Assembly (NCBI GenBank): GCA_910577685.1
Contig: CAJTOH010000014.1
Span: 19,816-83,815 of the forward strand
Direction of reading: 5' to 3'
DNA from: an uncultured Dorea sp.
Lineage (GTDB): Bacteria; Bacillota; Clostridia; Lachnospirales; Lachnospiraceae
DNA: 64,000 nt
Shown here: one piece after another, positions 51,251 through 60,140 of the stretch
Position numbering within the stretch: the first letter of the stretch is position 1
Layout of the letters: each line of letters begins with the position of its first letter
Notes under the pieces: generated by a model
What the model saw: only the letters and a program-made list of their open reading frames with translations
Databases searched by the model: none
What the model was told of the DNA's origin: nothing
Made by a program: the position numbers and the translations under genes

Positions 51251-53689
51251 ATGATGACAGCAATCCATACTCCCACAATGATAGACGGTTATGTCCGCCT
51301 CTCCAGAGACGATAACAAGAGAAATTATTCCTCTATCGAAAACCAGAAACTGATTATCCAGAAATACGCAGAAGAAAACAACATGATTGTACGCCACATC
51401 TACGAGGACGACGGCATTTCCGGCTATTCCTTCAACCGTCCCCAGTTTCAGAACATGATGGCCAATCTCGGCTCCATAGATGTAATCGTGGCGAAAGACC
51501 TTTCACGAATTGGGCGGCACAATGCGAAGGTACTGCTTTTTCTCGAAGAAATGGAAGAACAGGGGAAGCGCGTCATCCTGATTGATGACAATTATGATTC
51601 CCTTTATTCTGATGATGATATTATAGGAATCAAAACATGGGATAATGAACGCCATGTGAAGAACACAAGCCGGAAGGTAAAACGAATCAAGAAAATGGAG
51701 CAGGAAAACGGCACTTTAAAATGTGCTCCCCCATTCGGTTACACCAGGCACCCGCTGAACAAGCAGATGGTTTTAATTGATGAAGAAGCCGCCGCCATCC
51801 TGAACCTTGAAAAAGACCTTTATCTGGAAGGGAACGGCATACGAAAGATTGCGGAAATACTTTCAGACCGGGGCGTCCCCACGCCTACCATGCTGCAAAA
51901 GGAACGCTACGAGGCCCTGGGCCTGCCCTATCACCGGGAAGTCGCCCATATGTGGAGCTATGGCATGGTGAAAGATACGCTCTTTAACGATTATCATAAC
52001 GGGATACTGCGAACCCACAAAAGAGAGAGGATGACCATCAACGGCAAAGACAAAAAGATTTCCAGAGACCAGCAATATGTTTTCCCGGACCACCACCCGA
52101 AAATATTTGATGACGATACCATGAAGCTGCTCTTTGAGGTGAAAGACAGCCGCCATCACAGCCAGTACCGGGGCCAGAGAAAACATGTCAATCTCTTTTC
52201 CGGGTGTCTGTACTGTAAGGACTGCGGCATGAAGCTGACCGCAATCAACCGCCCGAACCGTGGGAAATATTATCTGTGCGGCACATACAACAAAAAGGGG
52301 AAACAATTTTGTGAACATGCCCATCTGGTGACAGAAGAAACCTTGATGGACGCTTTGATTAAATATCTCACCCTTTGCCGTGACTCTCTGGCAGACATCA
52401 TACAGAATTTCGACCTGTCAAACTTAAAGGCTCCCACTTACTCCGCAGACGACGGCCAGCAGAGACTGGTAAGCGAGCTGGAAAGAATCAAGAAAGAGCT
52501 GAAAACACTGATTACCCAAAAGGTAAAGGAGCTTACGGCAAATCCGGGGATGTCTGAAATTATCAATGAAACATACGCCTCTCTACAGACAGAAAAAATG
52601 GAGCGTATCTCTGCCATTGAAAAAACACTGCAAGATTTGACGAAGGAACCCCATATCCCCGCTGTGGCAATCAAACCGGGCCTTCAAACCGCACTGGATA
52701 TTCTGAATGAAGTGTTGGAACAAAAAAGCCTGACCCGGACGGATATTGAGGTACTGGTAGAAAAAATCATTGTAGACAAAGACGGAAATGTTGACATCTA
52801 TTTGAAACATGGTCTCGGCAATCTGGCGGCCTACGATTTCAAAGCCGACAAGGAAAATCTGAAGCTCACCATGATGATTGAGGCAATCCGGCTTCTGGAA
52901 AAGGACGAGACAGGTTTTACCTCTGTAAAATTCCTGGCGGAGAACCTGAAAGATATGGGGTATCCCATGTACAAGAAAAAGTTCGGTACCTATATGGAGC
53001 ATCTGCTGGACTTGGGGCTGGTGGAAAAGACGGGAATCTACCATTATCCATACAGAATCGTGGCTTCCAGAGAGAAATTGCATGATGTGGAAAATATGTT
53101 CATCTTGCTAGGGCAGACTGGCGGTATGCCGGAGATGGTATTTGAGTATATCCTGAAACAGAACGGTATTGACCCGGAAAAAGATGTGAACATTGACCAG
53201 AGCATTGACTTCGGTTCCACAGCCGCCGCCTTTGCAGAAAACCAAGGAGACTTTACGGTGGAATTCGAACCTGGCGCAACCAATCTGGAAAAAGAGGGTA
53301 AGGGATACGTCGTAGCATCTCTCGGAACCGACAGCGGCTACGTTCCATATACTGCGTTTTCTGCAAAGAAAAGCTATATGGAGGATCACCCGGAGGTTAT
53401 TCAGGGATTCACCAACGCATTGCAGAAAGGTATGGACTACGTGCAGTCACATACGCCGGAAGAGATCTCGGCCATTATTGCGCCTCAGTTTAAAGAGACA
53501 GATCAGGATACTATCACAACGATAGTGACACGTTACTACGATCAGGATACATGGAAAGAGAATCTGGTTTTTGAGGAAGAGAGCTTTAACCTTCTGCAGG
53601 ATATTTTGGAAGAGGCCGGCGAGCTTACTGAGCGCGCTTCATACGAAGATCTGGTAACAACTGAATTTGCTGAAAAAGCTGCAAAGTAA
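51251..53689 (+). CDS. Large serine recombinase fused at its C-terminus to a substrate-binding-protein half
   Basis: Residues 1-627 are a TnpX-like large serine recombinase: resolvase domain with catalytic Ser18 in GYVRLSRDD and the arginine-rich active-site helix (DLSRIGRHNAKV), a recombinase domain (about 165-300), a zinc ribbon (CLYCKDCGMKL to QFCEHAH, about 319-358), and a coiled coil (about 400-470). AAGGAGG precedes ATG 51251. From GGMP (about residue 624) on, the sequence is the second lobe of the interrupted binding protein, read in frame to the stop. After excision the recombinase would instead end in the 39-residue tail now found at 47507-47627, giving about 666 residues. It catalyses integration and excision of the element. 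Confidence 0.92.
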   Translation: MMTAIHTPTMIDGYVRLSRDDNKRNYSSIENQKLIIQKYAEENNMIVRHIYEDDGISGYSFNRPQFQNMMANLGSIDVIVAKDLSRIGRHNAKVLLFLEEMEEQGKRVILIDDNYDSLYSDDDIIGIKTWDNERHVKNTSRKVKRIKKMEQENGTLKCAPPFGYTRHPLNKQMVLIDEEAAAILNLEKDLYLEGNGIRKIAEILSDRGVPTPTMLQKERYEALGLPYHREVAHMWSYGMVKDTLFNDYHNGILRTHKRERMTINGKDKKISRDQQYVFPDHHPKIFDDDTMKLLFEVKDSRHHSQYRGQRKHVNLFSGCLYCKDCGMKLTAINRPNRGKYYLCGTYNKKGKQFCEHAHLVTEETLMDALIKYLTLCRDSLADIIQNFDLSNLKAPTYSADDGQQRLVSELERIKKELKTLITQKVKELTANPGMSEIINETYASLQTEKMERISAIEKTLQDLTKEPHIPAVAIKPGLQTALDILNEVLEQKSLTRTDIEVLVEKIIVDKDGNVDIYLKHGLGNLAAYDFKADKENLKLTMMIEAIRLLEKDETGFTSVKFLAENLKDMGYPMYKKKFGTYMEHLLDLGLVEKTGIYHYPYRIVASREKLHDVENMFILLGQTGGMPEMVFEYILKQNGIDPEKDVNIDQSIDFGSTAAAFAENQGDFTVEFEPGATNLEKEGKGYVVASLGTDSGYVPYTAFSAKKSYMEDHPEVIQGFTNALQKGMDYVQSHTPEEISAIIAPQFKETDQDTITTIVTRYYDQDTWKENLVFEEESFNLLQDILEEAGELTERASYEDLVTTEFAEKAAK
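53120..53130. other. Right attachment-site core (attR)
   Basis: GGCGGTATGCC repeats the left core. Removing one copy and the DNA between restores the host gene in frame. Confidence 0.8.
53120..53689 (+). pseudogene. 3' half of the interrupted substrate-binding protein
   Basis: This encodes about 189 residues of the second lobe of the binding protein, including SIDFGSTAAAF, VASLGTDSGYVPYTAFSAKK and NALQKGMDYVQSHTPEEI. It is translated only as part of the recombinase fusion. It joins in frame to residue 169 of the 5' half at 46989-47495. Confidence 0.9.
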
Positions 53690-53781
53690 ACGACATACGG
53701 CAGAAGGACGCCGTCCGAACCCGTACGGTTGGAGGCGGAAGTATGTAACAGCGCGCTGCAATGCAGGTGTTAAAGAGGAAA

Positions 53782-53812
53782 GGAGGGGCTGTTTACAGTC
53801 CCTCCGTCTTTT
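53782..53812 (+). terminator. Intrinsic terminator after the binding-protein half
   Basis: GGAGGGGCTGT (53782-53792) pairs with ACAGTCCCTCC (53795-53805), followed by GTCTTTTA. It ends both the fused transcript and, by position, the convergent ligase region. Confidence 0.8.
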
Positions 53813-53837
53813 AGTAGGTCCCTCCTTCTGAGGAAAT

Positions 53838-55472
53838 CTATCTTCGATTCTGCTCCTCTACTAAATGGGCAGCCCCATACATCTCCCGCAGTCTCGGCTT
53901 TTCGATCTTCCCCGTCGCATTGCGCGGAACATCCGCGAAGATAATCTTCCGGGGCCTCTTATACCTTGGGAGCTTTTTGCAGAATGTATCGACCTCATCC
54001 TCCGTACAGATTACGCCCGGTTTCAGGGCTACGATTGCCGCCGCAATCTCTCCAAGCCGCTGGTCCGGCAGGCCGATTACGGCAACATCCAGTATTGCGT
54101 CGTTGGTGCGGAGGAAATCTTCAATCTGCACAGGGTAGATATTCTCGCCTCCGCTGATAATTACGTCTTTCTTACGGTCTACCAAAAAGATAAATCCATC
54201 TTCATCCTCCATGGCCATATCTCCGGTATAAAGCCAACCGTCGTGCAGAACCTCTTCGGTTGCTTTCTTGTCGTTGTAATATTCAACCATAACTCCCGGA
54301 CCCTTGACTGCAAGCTCCCCTGTGTCTCCTTGATTCACGGGTTTTCCCGAGTCGTCTATAATCTTCGTTTTCCAGCCGTATCCGGCCTTCCCGATTGCTC
54401 CGACTTTGTGGATATTATCCACGCCCAGATGCACACATCCAGGCCCGATGGATTCGCTCAGACCATAGTTGGTATCATATTGATGGCTGGGAAAATATTC
54501 CTTCCAGTGCTTAATGAGGCTTGGAGGAACCGGCTGCGCGCCGATATGCATGAGCCGCCATTGGTCGAGCTGATACATCTCAAGCTTGATCTTACCGCTG
54601 TCCAGTGCAAGCAGAAGGTCCTGCGCCCACGGAACCAAAAGCCAAACGATAGTGCATTTTTCTTCCGACACGGCGCGCAGGATGAATTCCGGATTCGTCC
54701 CTTTCAGAAGCACAGCTTTCCCTCCAGTCAGGAGGCTGCCGAACCAATGCATCTTCGCTCCCGTATGGTATAATGGCGGGATACATAAAAACACGTCGTC
54801 CTTCGTCTGCCCATGATGGTTTTGCTCTACTTTGGCGGAATGTATCAATGCTTCATGAGTATGTAGGATTGCCTTCGGAAATCCTGTCGTCCCCGACGAA
54901 AAATAGATGGCCGCATAATCTTCGTCATTGATGTCAATTCTTGGAGACTGGCTGGAACAGTTCGCCGAATGCATCGTATAATCTTCGGCAAATCCCGGAC
55001 ATCCGTCTCCTACATAATAGAGCAGCCTGTGTTTACTGATATTGTCCGCAATCTCTTCCACACGTCCGATGAACTCCGGGCCGAACACCAATATGTCCGC
55101 TTTGGCCAGCTCCACGCAATACTGGATTTCTTCCGCTGAATAACGGAAATTAAGCGGTACTGCCAGCGCGCCTGTTTTTAATATTCCGAAATAAATAGGA
55201 AGCCATTCCAGACAATTCATTAGTAGAATCGCAACCTTATCGCCTTTTTTTATTCCGCGCTCCAGTAAAAGGTTTGCAAAGCGGTTTGATTTTTCATTAA
55301 ATACATTCCATGTAATTTCACGTCTGTAATAAGAGGCGCGCACCGGCTCGATCAGTTCATACTCCTTCCAGGTTACGCGTCTTGTATCCGGCATCTCCGG
55401 ATTAATCTCTACCAAACATACGTCGTCGCCGTATAATCGGCAGTTTTTCTCTAAAATATCTGTAATAGGCAT
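53838..55472 (-). CDS. Acyl-CoA synthetase (long- or medium-chain fatty-acid ligase type)
   Basis: The product is 544 residues from ATG 55470-55472, with AAAGGGG on its strand. This adenylating enzyme activates a carboxylic acid to acyl-CoA. The AMP signature is IYFSSGTTGFPKAILHT near residue 190. The GYTGDMA-like WLYTGDMAMED motif (about 418) and VDRKKDVIISGGENIYP hinge (about 434-450) are intact. The final Lys motif is ATGKIEKPRL. The substrate is not defined by sequence. It stands alone, convergent with the binding-protein remnant. Confidence 0.9.
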   Translation of the reverse strand: MPITDILEKNCRLYGDDVCLVEINPEMPDTRRVTWKEYELIEPVRASYYRREITWNVFNEKSNRFANLLLERGIKKGDKVAILLMNCLEWLPIYFGILKTGALAVPLNFRYSAEEIQYCVELAKADILVFGPEFIGRVEEIADNISKHRLLYYVGDGCPGFAEDYTMHSANCSSQSPRIDINDEDYAAIYFSSGTTGFPKAILHTHEALIHSAKVEQNHHGQTKDDVFLCIPPLYHTGAKMHWFGSLLTGGKAVLLKGTNPEFILRAVSEEKCTIVWLLVPWAQDLLLALDSGKIKLEMYQLDQWRLMHIGAQPVPPSLIKHWKEYFPSHQYDTNYGLSESIGPGCVHLGVDNIHKVGAIGKAGYGWKTKIIDDSGKPVNQGDTGELAVKGPGVMVEYYNDKKATEEVLHDGWLYTGDMAMEDEDGFIFLVDRKKDVIISGGENIYPVQIEDFLRTNDAILDVAVIGLPDQRLGEIAAAIVALKPGVICTEDEVDTFCKKLPRYKRPRKIIFADVPRNATGKIEKPRLREMYGAAHLVEEQNRR

Positions 55473-55633
55473 TGAGGATCCCCTTTCTTGCTGCTCGAAG
55501 CTGCTTATGTATCCCAAAAAAGGGTAACCATTGATTTGGGTCACAATATTCAACTTCACTTTAACGCTTTTAATCATTAAAGCTTATGATAACTAATTTC
55601 GTGGGAAATGTCAATGCCCAGTATTCTTCTTGA

Positions 55634-55849
55634 AAGAGGGACAGCAATAGCCAATATATTTTTAGTTACAGTCAACATTCCTACAATACTACACAATGTC
55701 GGACGTGCTGCGGCACCGGCATGTCTGGCGGACTGCGTTGTCCGGATTGTAACGGAACAGGAAAATCAATTTATATAGATTATTACAGAGATTCGAAGAG
55801 CTGTAAAACGGACATGTTATTTATTGCTTGCCTTACAGAGGGTGATTAA
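55634..55849 (+). pseudogene. Remnant with a DnaJ-type zinc motif
   Basis: An open frame of 71 codons without a start codon ends at TAA 55847-55849. It has two CxxCxGxG motifs, CRTCCGTG and CPDCNGTG, as in the zinc centre of DnaJ. The N-terminal part is missing, and the parent gene is unknown to me. Confidence 0.4.
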
Positions 55850-56003
55850 GATAAAATCCATGATAATGTTACTTCTGATAAATCGATCAAAGTTGGAGGG
55901 GGACAATTAAACTCCGTCTCAGATAACGGAGATGGGGATGCCGGTTTTAGCTCAATAAAAGGGTGCTAAGCCTATGAAAATTCAATAAAGCCTTCACACC
56001 CTT

Positions 56004-56302
56004 TAGTTAGCGGTTACCCTTTGATTTTATCCAGTTCATTGAGATTTACGCCTGCGATATTGAGCAATACTTTCAGAGATATATATTCTTCTTTTAGATC
56101 GGCGTATGTTTCTGATGCATTTTCTTTTTTGGCTAAGATCATACGTCTTTGTACTTTTGCAAAATCATCAGTAGCAGTTTTATTATACCAATAAGCGATT
56201 GCAGTGTAAAGTGTTTGTTACCTTGAGTTTCTGCAGTTTCTGCGGATTTATCTAAAGCCCCCCTAATTCCTTCGTATTCATTATAACAATTTTCAAAAAA
56301 TG
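56004..56302 (-). pseudogene. Frameshifted remnant of an unknown gene
   Basis: Two minus-strand frames join into one protein-like sequence: one codes for AFFENCYNEYEGIRGALDKS and AETAETQGNK, the other for AYWYNKTATDDFAKVQRR and LLNIAGVNLNELDKIKG. The shift lies near 56200. The helical, charged character resembles mobile-element proteins. I do not recognise a family. Confidence 0.4.
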
Positions 56303-56334
56303 CCTAAAAGTTCTTATATCACAATCAACAGACA

Positions 56335-56607
56335 ATGGATGCAGAATTTCGTAACCACAGGAAAGGGAAGGTTAAGACAGATGTCTTTTTCAAAGTTAAA
56401 AACCATGAAGCACACCGGTTGGACGGTAAGATCAATGTTATTCAATACGGCTTTAAGCCAGATCTTTACAGTGTCCGTAGAATGGTGCAGAAGTCAGGTA
56501 CATCTCTAATAGGAATCTTTGCGGGCTATTGGAAGGGGGTGAGTCCGAAACCACAAAAGGCAATTCAGAGATGGATCTGGTCGTTGAATCCCCAATTTTA
56601 TAAATAA
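56335..56607 (+). CDS. Uncertain small gene
   Basis: A 90-codon frame without a ribosome binding site. It has a SLIGIFAGYWKG segment and a basic N-terminus. It overlaps the end of a decayed region, so it may be another fragment and not a real gene. Confidence 0.25.
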   Translation: MDAEFRNHRKGKVKTDVFFKVKNHEAHRLDGKINVIQYGFKPDLYSVRRMVQKSGTSLIGIFAGYWKGVSPKPQKAIQRWIWSLNPQFYK

Positions 56608-56653
56608 GAGTCGAAAAAAATAATATAATGTGTTATAATATAAATGGTCGATC

Positions 56654-56706
56654 AATGGTAAGGAAACAAGAAGAGTTTCTTCTTGTTTTGTTACCATTTT
56701 TTTATT
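56654..56706. terminator. Strong intrinsic terminator
   Basis: AATGGTAA..AAACAAGAAG (56654-56673) pairs with CTTCTTGTTT..TTACCATT (56679-56698), followed by a T-run. It closes the decayed region before the RADAR-like island. Confidence 0.8.
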
Positions 56707-56989
56707 TAGATCACATTTGTAATAGTTAGGATACCCGTTACAGAGAAAGTTTTGCAGCAATAAATGGAACCTTGACAACAAATGTTTCTATCAATCATGA
56801 CAACAACTTGTATTTTTGAGAGGAAATGTTAATTTTATATGAGATATCGTTCTAGCATCTGGCTTTGCTGATACTTCATGATTCGTTAGAAACTGAATAG
56901 AATATGCAATGAGACTAAAATATCGTATGGTTTGAAATTATATTTTGTAAAGTTTAACCAAAAAAGTACTATTTTCTGTAAATTAGAGA

Positions 56990-57019
56990 TTGATTTTTTA
57001 GGATAAAGTGCGATATAAT
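56990..57019 (+). promoter_or_regulatory. Candidate promoter of the TPR/RADAR-like island
   Basis: TTGATT (56990-56995) and TATAAT (57014-57019) are 18 bases apart. A second TATAAT lies at 57174-57179 without a good -35 box. The first would give a leader of about 180 bases. Confidence 0.5.
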
Positions 57020-57205
57020 AGATATAGTGAGAAGACGGACAAGCTAGTATTTTATATGTCGAAAATTGGCATATGAAGAAAATGAGCTAAACCAATTTTG
57101 GATGAAGTGGAGGATGAGGGATGGAACGATATATTTCCAGTTAATTTTTCACATATTTTCTTTTTTTGTATTATATAATAAAGAAGATGTGTGGAGAAGA
57201 AAAGT

Positions 57206-58540
57206 ATGGAAAAAAAAAGTATGAGGTGCATTAAAATTGTGCATGATCCGGCAGAAGTTCGGATGTACCGAACATTATCAGCTTTTTTTCGCTTTGTTGG
57301 TATCTTCGCATGTGAAAATTTGATTGATGATGAATATGGAGATGAAGTGGATTGGGTCTGTAGAATCGAAAAAGGTTCAGAAGAGGCAGGTATATCTCTT
57401 AGCGAAAGTGTGACTGCTGTTCTGATAGAAATGCAGGAACAGGTTAGCGTGGAAATTATAGCAATTTTAAGTCGGATTTGGAAGCTGTTTGACCAGAATG
57501 ACTTAGTGCGTAGTAGTTATGCTATTGATTATTTCGGAGATTGTGGTAAAACGTATATTTACCAACGGATGGAGAAAGCCCTTGAAGCATTTGAAGAGGT
57601 TCTGGAAAGGTTGGGAGAACTTGAACAGAGTCAGAATGAGGATTTTCAGGGAAATGTTTATATTTGGGCTGCAAAGTCTAATTGCCGAAGAAGAATTAAT
57701 GAGATTTATACAATTATCTGGAAGGCAATCATAAATGGTCTATATGGAAATGAATCCGAAAAATCAGGTTTATTGAAGAAATTATTTGGGCATCATTATT
57801 TTAAAATTAGTGAGATTGAGAAAGATATATCTAAGATTTTGAAAATGGATTCCCAGTTTTATGCGGCTTATGCAATTCTTGGGTTTGCAAAAGAAATTGA
57901 AGATGATTATATGGTAGATTCTGTGGAAGATTTTAGACAGGCAATTGCGATAATTGGAGAAAAGTCGTATACCAGTTATCTTCAATATAGGATAGGCAGA
58001 TACTATGAGAAGGTACTTTCTGACATAAAACCTCAAAAAATGGAATATTATAAGAAAGCTGTAGATGTTGACTGGCACAATTTTAGGGGGATATATAAAA
58101 TTGCTGTATATGAGCAGGATGAAGGGAATTTAGATAAGGCTCTGGAATTATGGAAGAGGTTATTAGATATTTTGCAGGTCAAACAGCATTTGCCATCTCT
58201 GCAGCCAATAGAGTGTGCTTATTTATATAAAGCATATCGTAGATTAGGATTCCTTTACAACAAAGCAAAAAATTATATAACTGGAATTGAGTATTTAAAG
58301 AAAGCAGAGAAGGTTTATAATAATTCGGCAAATGAAGATGAAGAAAAGGGGTTTTACCCATGGATGTTTGGAAGTGAATTCGTGTTGAGTGATGGGGTAA
58401 AAAAAAGAAGCTGGGAAGTGTATAAGGAGGCGGCAAAAGAAAAGCTTAAGATTGAAAGAACATATGTAGAAATTGTTGATGCAAGTTCCCGAGGGAATCT
58501 ACGGGAAATACATTCAGAATATGTGAGCTATTTAGCTTAA
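57206..58540 (+). CDS. TPR-like protein of unknown function upstream of the RADAR-like genes
   Basis: The product is 444 residues; ATG 57206 has GGAG nine bases upstream, and GTG 57191 would add five residues. The N-terminal 190 residues are of mixed alpha/beta character and belong to no family I recognise. From about 195 to 380 it looks like helical TPR repeats, for example NLDKALELWKRLLDIL and ITGIEYLKKAEKVYNN. It ends 110 bases before the ATPase gene, with a hairpin and T-run between them. Base composition is as AT-rich as the next four genes, which suggests it arrived with them. It may be a regulator or accessory effector of the system. Confidence 0.6.
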   Translation: MEKKSMRCIKIVHDPAEVRMYRTLSAFFRFVGIFACENLIDDEYGDEVDWVCRIEKGSEEAGISLSESVTAVLIEMQEQVSVEIIAILSRIWKLFDQNDLVRSSYAIDYFGDCGKTYIYQRMEKALEAFEEVLERLGELEQSQNEDFQGNVYIWAAKSNCRRRINEIYTIIWKAIINGLYGNESEKSGLLKKLFGHHYFKISEIEKDISKILKMDSQFYAAYAILGFAKEIEDDYMVDSVEDFRQAIAIIGEKSYTSYLQYRIGRYYEKVLSDIKPQKMEYYKKAVDVDWHNFRGIYKIAVYEQDEGNLDKALELWKRLLDILQVKQHLPSLQPIECAYLYKAYRRLGFLYNKAKNYITGIEYLKKAEKVYNNSANEDEEKGFYPWMFGSEFVLSDGVKKRSWEVYKEAAKEKLKIERTYVEIVDASSRGNLREIHSEYVSYLA

Positions 58541-58552
58541 ATGCTATGTATA

Positions 58553-58558
58553 TATAAT
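58553..58558 (+). promoter_or_regulatory. Possible -10 box in the TPR-ATPase gap
   Basis: A TATAAT sits 12 bases after the TPR stop. No good -35 box is visible. If it is used, the hairpin at 58574-58625 would lie in the leader of the ATPase transcript. Confidence 0.3.
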
Positions 58559-58573
58559 TTGATGATGAAAGAT

Positions 58574-58625
58574 GATATAGAAACCATAGGAGTAATACCT
58601 CAGGTTTTTATATCATTTTTTTATT
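58574..58625 (+). terminator. Terminator or leader attenuator before the ATPase gene
   Basis: Twelve-base arms GATATAGAAACC (58574-58585) and GGTTTTTATATC (58603-58614) pair with one G-U, and AGG/CCT adds an inner pair. ATTTTTTTATT follows. It ends the TPR transcript, or regulates entry into the ATPase gene 25 bases later. Confidence 0.75.
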
Positions 58626-58649
58626 AGTAAAGTTAGAAAGGAAAATACA

Positions 58650-60140
58650 ATGAGTGAAACAAAAAAAGAGATGCCATATGTCGATTCAGTATGTTTGGAT
58701 ATTAATAGTACGGGTCCCCATTATGAATATATAGGAGATTTTAGTAAATCTCTTTTTAAATCCGTATATAAAAGGGCATTTATGCAATTAGATGATATAA
58801 TCTCTCATTTTGATCAAAGTGACAAGTATGGAATAGTGTCATCAAACAAAGGGTATTATGTAAGTGAAAGTGATAGTAGTGTAAACAGTGGCTATGAGGG
58901 ATTCCCCAATATTATAACATTTGTGGGAAAAAGGGGGTCTGGAAAGACATCTGCTATGCTATCATTTATGGAAGCATTAAAGCATTATTATAGTTACATG
59001 AAGATGACTAATGGAAATTTTCCTTATAGGCTAAAGAAAGTGGAAAAACCTTTATTTAGTTGTTTGGATTGTATAGATGGCTCACTTTTAGAGCATGGGG
59101 AAGATATTTTTAAGGTTGTACTTGCACAGATGTATCAAAAATTTATAGACCTAGACAAGCAAGACGGAATAACTAAAGAAGAAGATTTCTCTTATAGGAA
59201 GAGAGAACTTCTTAAGCAGCTTGAAGAAATATATAGAACAGTCTGTGATATTGAAAATATGGAGAAGAGACAGTCTTTGATGGGGGAATCATATATGAGC
59301 AGCCTACAGAGTCTTTCCAGTAGCCAAAAAGTAAAAAAAGATTTTGAGGAATTGATATTCAAGTTTACTGCTTTAATGAAATATGAACGGCGAGGGGTTT
59401 TGGAAAAGAGCAGTGAACATTATATGGTAATTACGATAGATGATATTGACTTGAATGTTAGTAATGGTTTCTCCATGCTTGAAAAGATACACAGATATTG
59501 TATGGTTCAAAATGTTATCGTGCTGCTCTCTGTTGATGTTGTCCAGATGTTGTCGATAGTTTCTAAAAGTTTTTATAAAGTTTTGCCGAAAGTAGATAAA
59601 CTGTTGTGTGATGGAGAAAAGCAGGTTCATGAGCTGTCGATGGATTATTTGAATAAAGTAATGCCGGTGAACTATCGCTTGTATATGCCGGATCTTAGTA
59701 ATTATCATTCTTCATATGGTTTATCTGTAAAAAAAGAAAAGGCGAGTATAAAGAGATCTGTTTTCTGGAAATTGTATAGGCGGATTGGAATTTATTTTGA
59801 TTCACAGGGAGTTAAACAGCATTTCTATGAACCTAAATCCATGAGGCAGCTAACATGTTTTTATCTCATGCTTGAATCAATGGATCGTATTGTGTCGCAT
59901 GAGGTGTACTATGGAACAGAAATGGATGATAAGAAAAAAGAGGACTTTATTAGGACATGGGAGGAAAATTATCGACTTTTGACAGATGATTTATATTATC
60001 GGATTGTGCTTGAAAAGTTATATACTGACAAGGATGCGGTCGAATTGCGTGAAATGATAGTAAAAGAGGATGTGCGACGCGCGCGAGATGAAGTAGTTAA
60101 TTTCTATTATATGAGATATAAAGAAAAAGGAGGATTTTAA
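58650..60140 (+). CDS. rdrA: P-loop ATPase, N-terminal part of a RADAR RdrA-like protein
   Basis: This 496-residue protein starts at ATG 58650 behind AAAGGA. Walker A is GKRGSGKT (residues 93-100) after IITFVG. Walker B is in VITIDDIDLN (Asp264/265). The rest is helical, without membrane spans. AAA-like ATPases paired with adenosine-deaminase-fold proteins are the hallmark of RADAR, where RdrA forms a ring that works with RdrB. It is shorter than the roughly 900 residues I recall for RdrA; the next two genes would supply the missing part. It overlaps the next gene's proposed start by one base. The gene name is my inference from context. Confidence 0.65.
   Translation: MSETKKEMPYVDSVCLDINSTGPHYEYIGDFSKSLFKSVYKRAFMQLDDIISHFDQSDKYGIVSSNKGYYVSESDSSVNSGYEGFPNIITFVGKRGSGKTSAMLSFMEALKHYYSYMKMTNGNFPYRLKKVEKPLFSCLDCIDGSLLEHGEDIFKVVLAQMYQKFIDLDKQDGITKEEDFSYRKRELLKQLEEIYRTVCDIENMEKRQSLMGESYMSSLQSLSSSQKVKKDFEELIFKFTALMKYERRGVLEKSSEHYMVITIDDIDLNVSNGFSMLEKIHRYCMVQNVIVLLSVDVVQMLSIVSKSFYKVLPKVDKLLCDGEKQVHELSMDYLNKVMPVNYRLYMPDLSNYHSSYGLSVKKEKASIKRSVFWKLYRRIGIYFDSQGVKQHFYEPKSMRQLTCFYLMLESMDRIVSHEVYYGTEMDDKKKEDFIRTWEENYRLLTDDLYYRIVLEKLYTDKDAVELREMIVKEDVRRARDEVVNFYYMRYKEKGGF

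Larger units (their letters stand above)
47496..53130 (+). mobile_element. 5.6-kb serine-recombinase element inserted in a substrate-binding-protein gene
   Basis: The 11-base core GGCGGTATGCC occurs at 47496-47506 and 53120-53130, giving 5624 bases from core to core. The left flank reads into the host gene and the right flank continues it in the same frame. Inside are a MerR regulator, an HTH remnant, a toxin-antitoxin pair, an IS1182 remnant, two small proteins and a large serine recombinase that lies next to the right end. This arrangement matches a Tn4451/TnpX-like integrated element; no conjugation genes are seen, so it may be a reduced or mobilised form. Confidence 0.9.
55473..57205. other. 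AT-rich decayed intergenic region
   Basis: This stretch of about 1.7 kb contains three remnants (55634-55849, 56004-56302, 56335-56607), a strong hairpin terminator (56654-56706) and a promoter (56990-57019). It looks like the scar of old insertions between the core chromosome and the AT-rich island. Confidence 0.6.
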
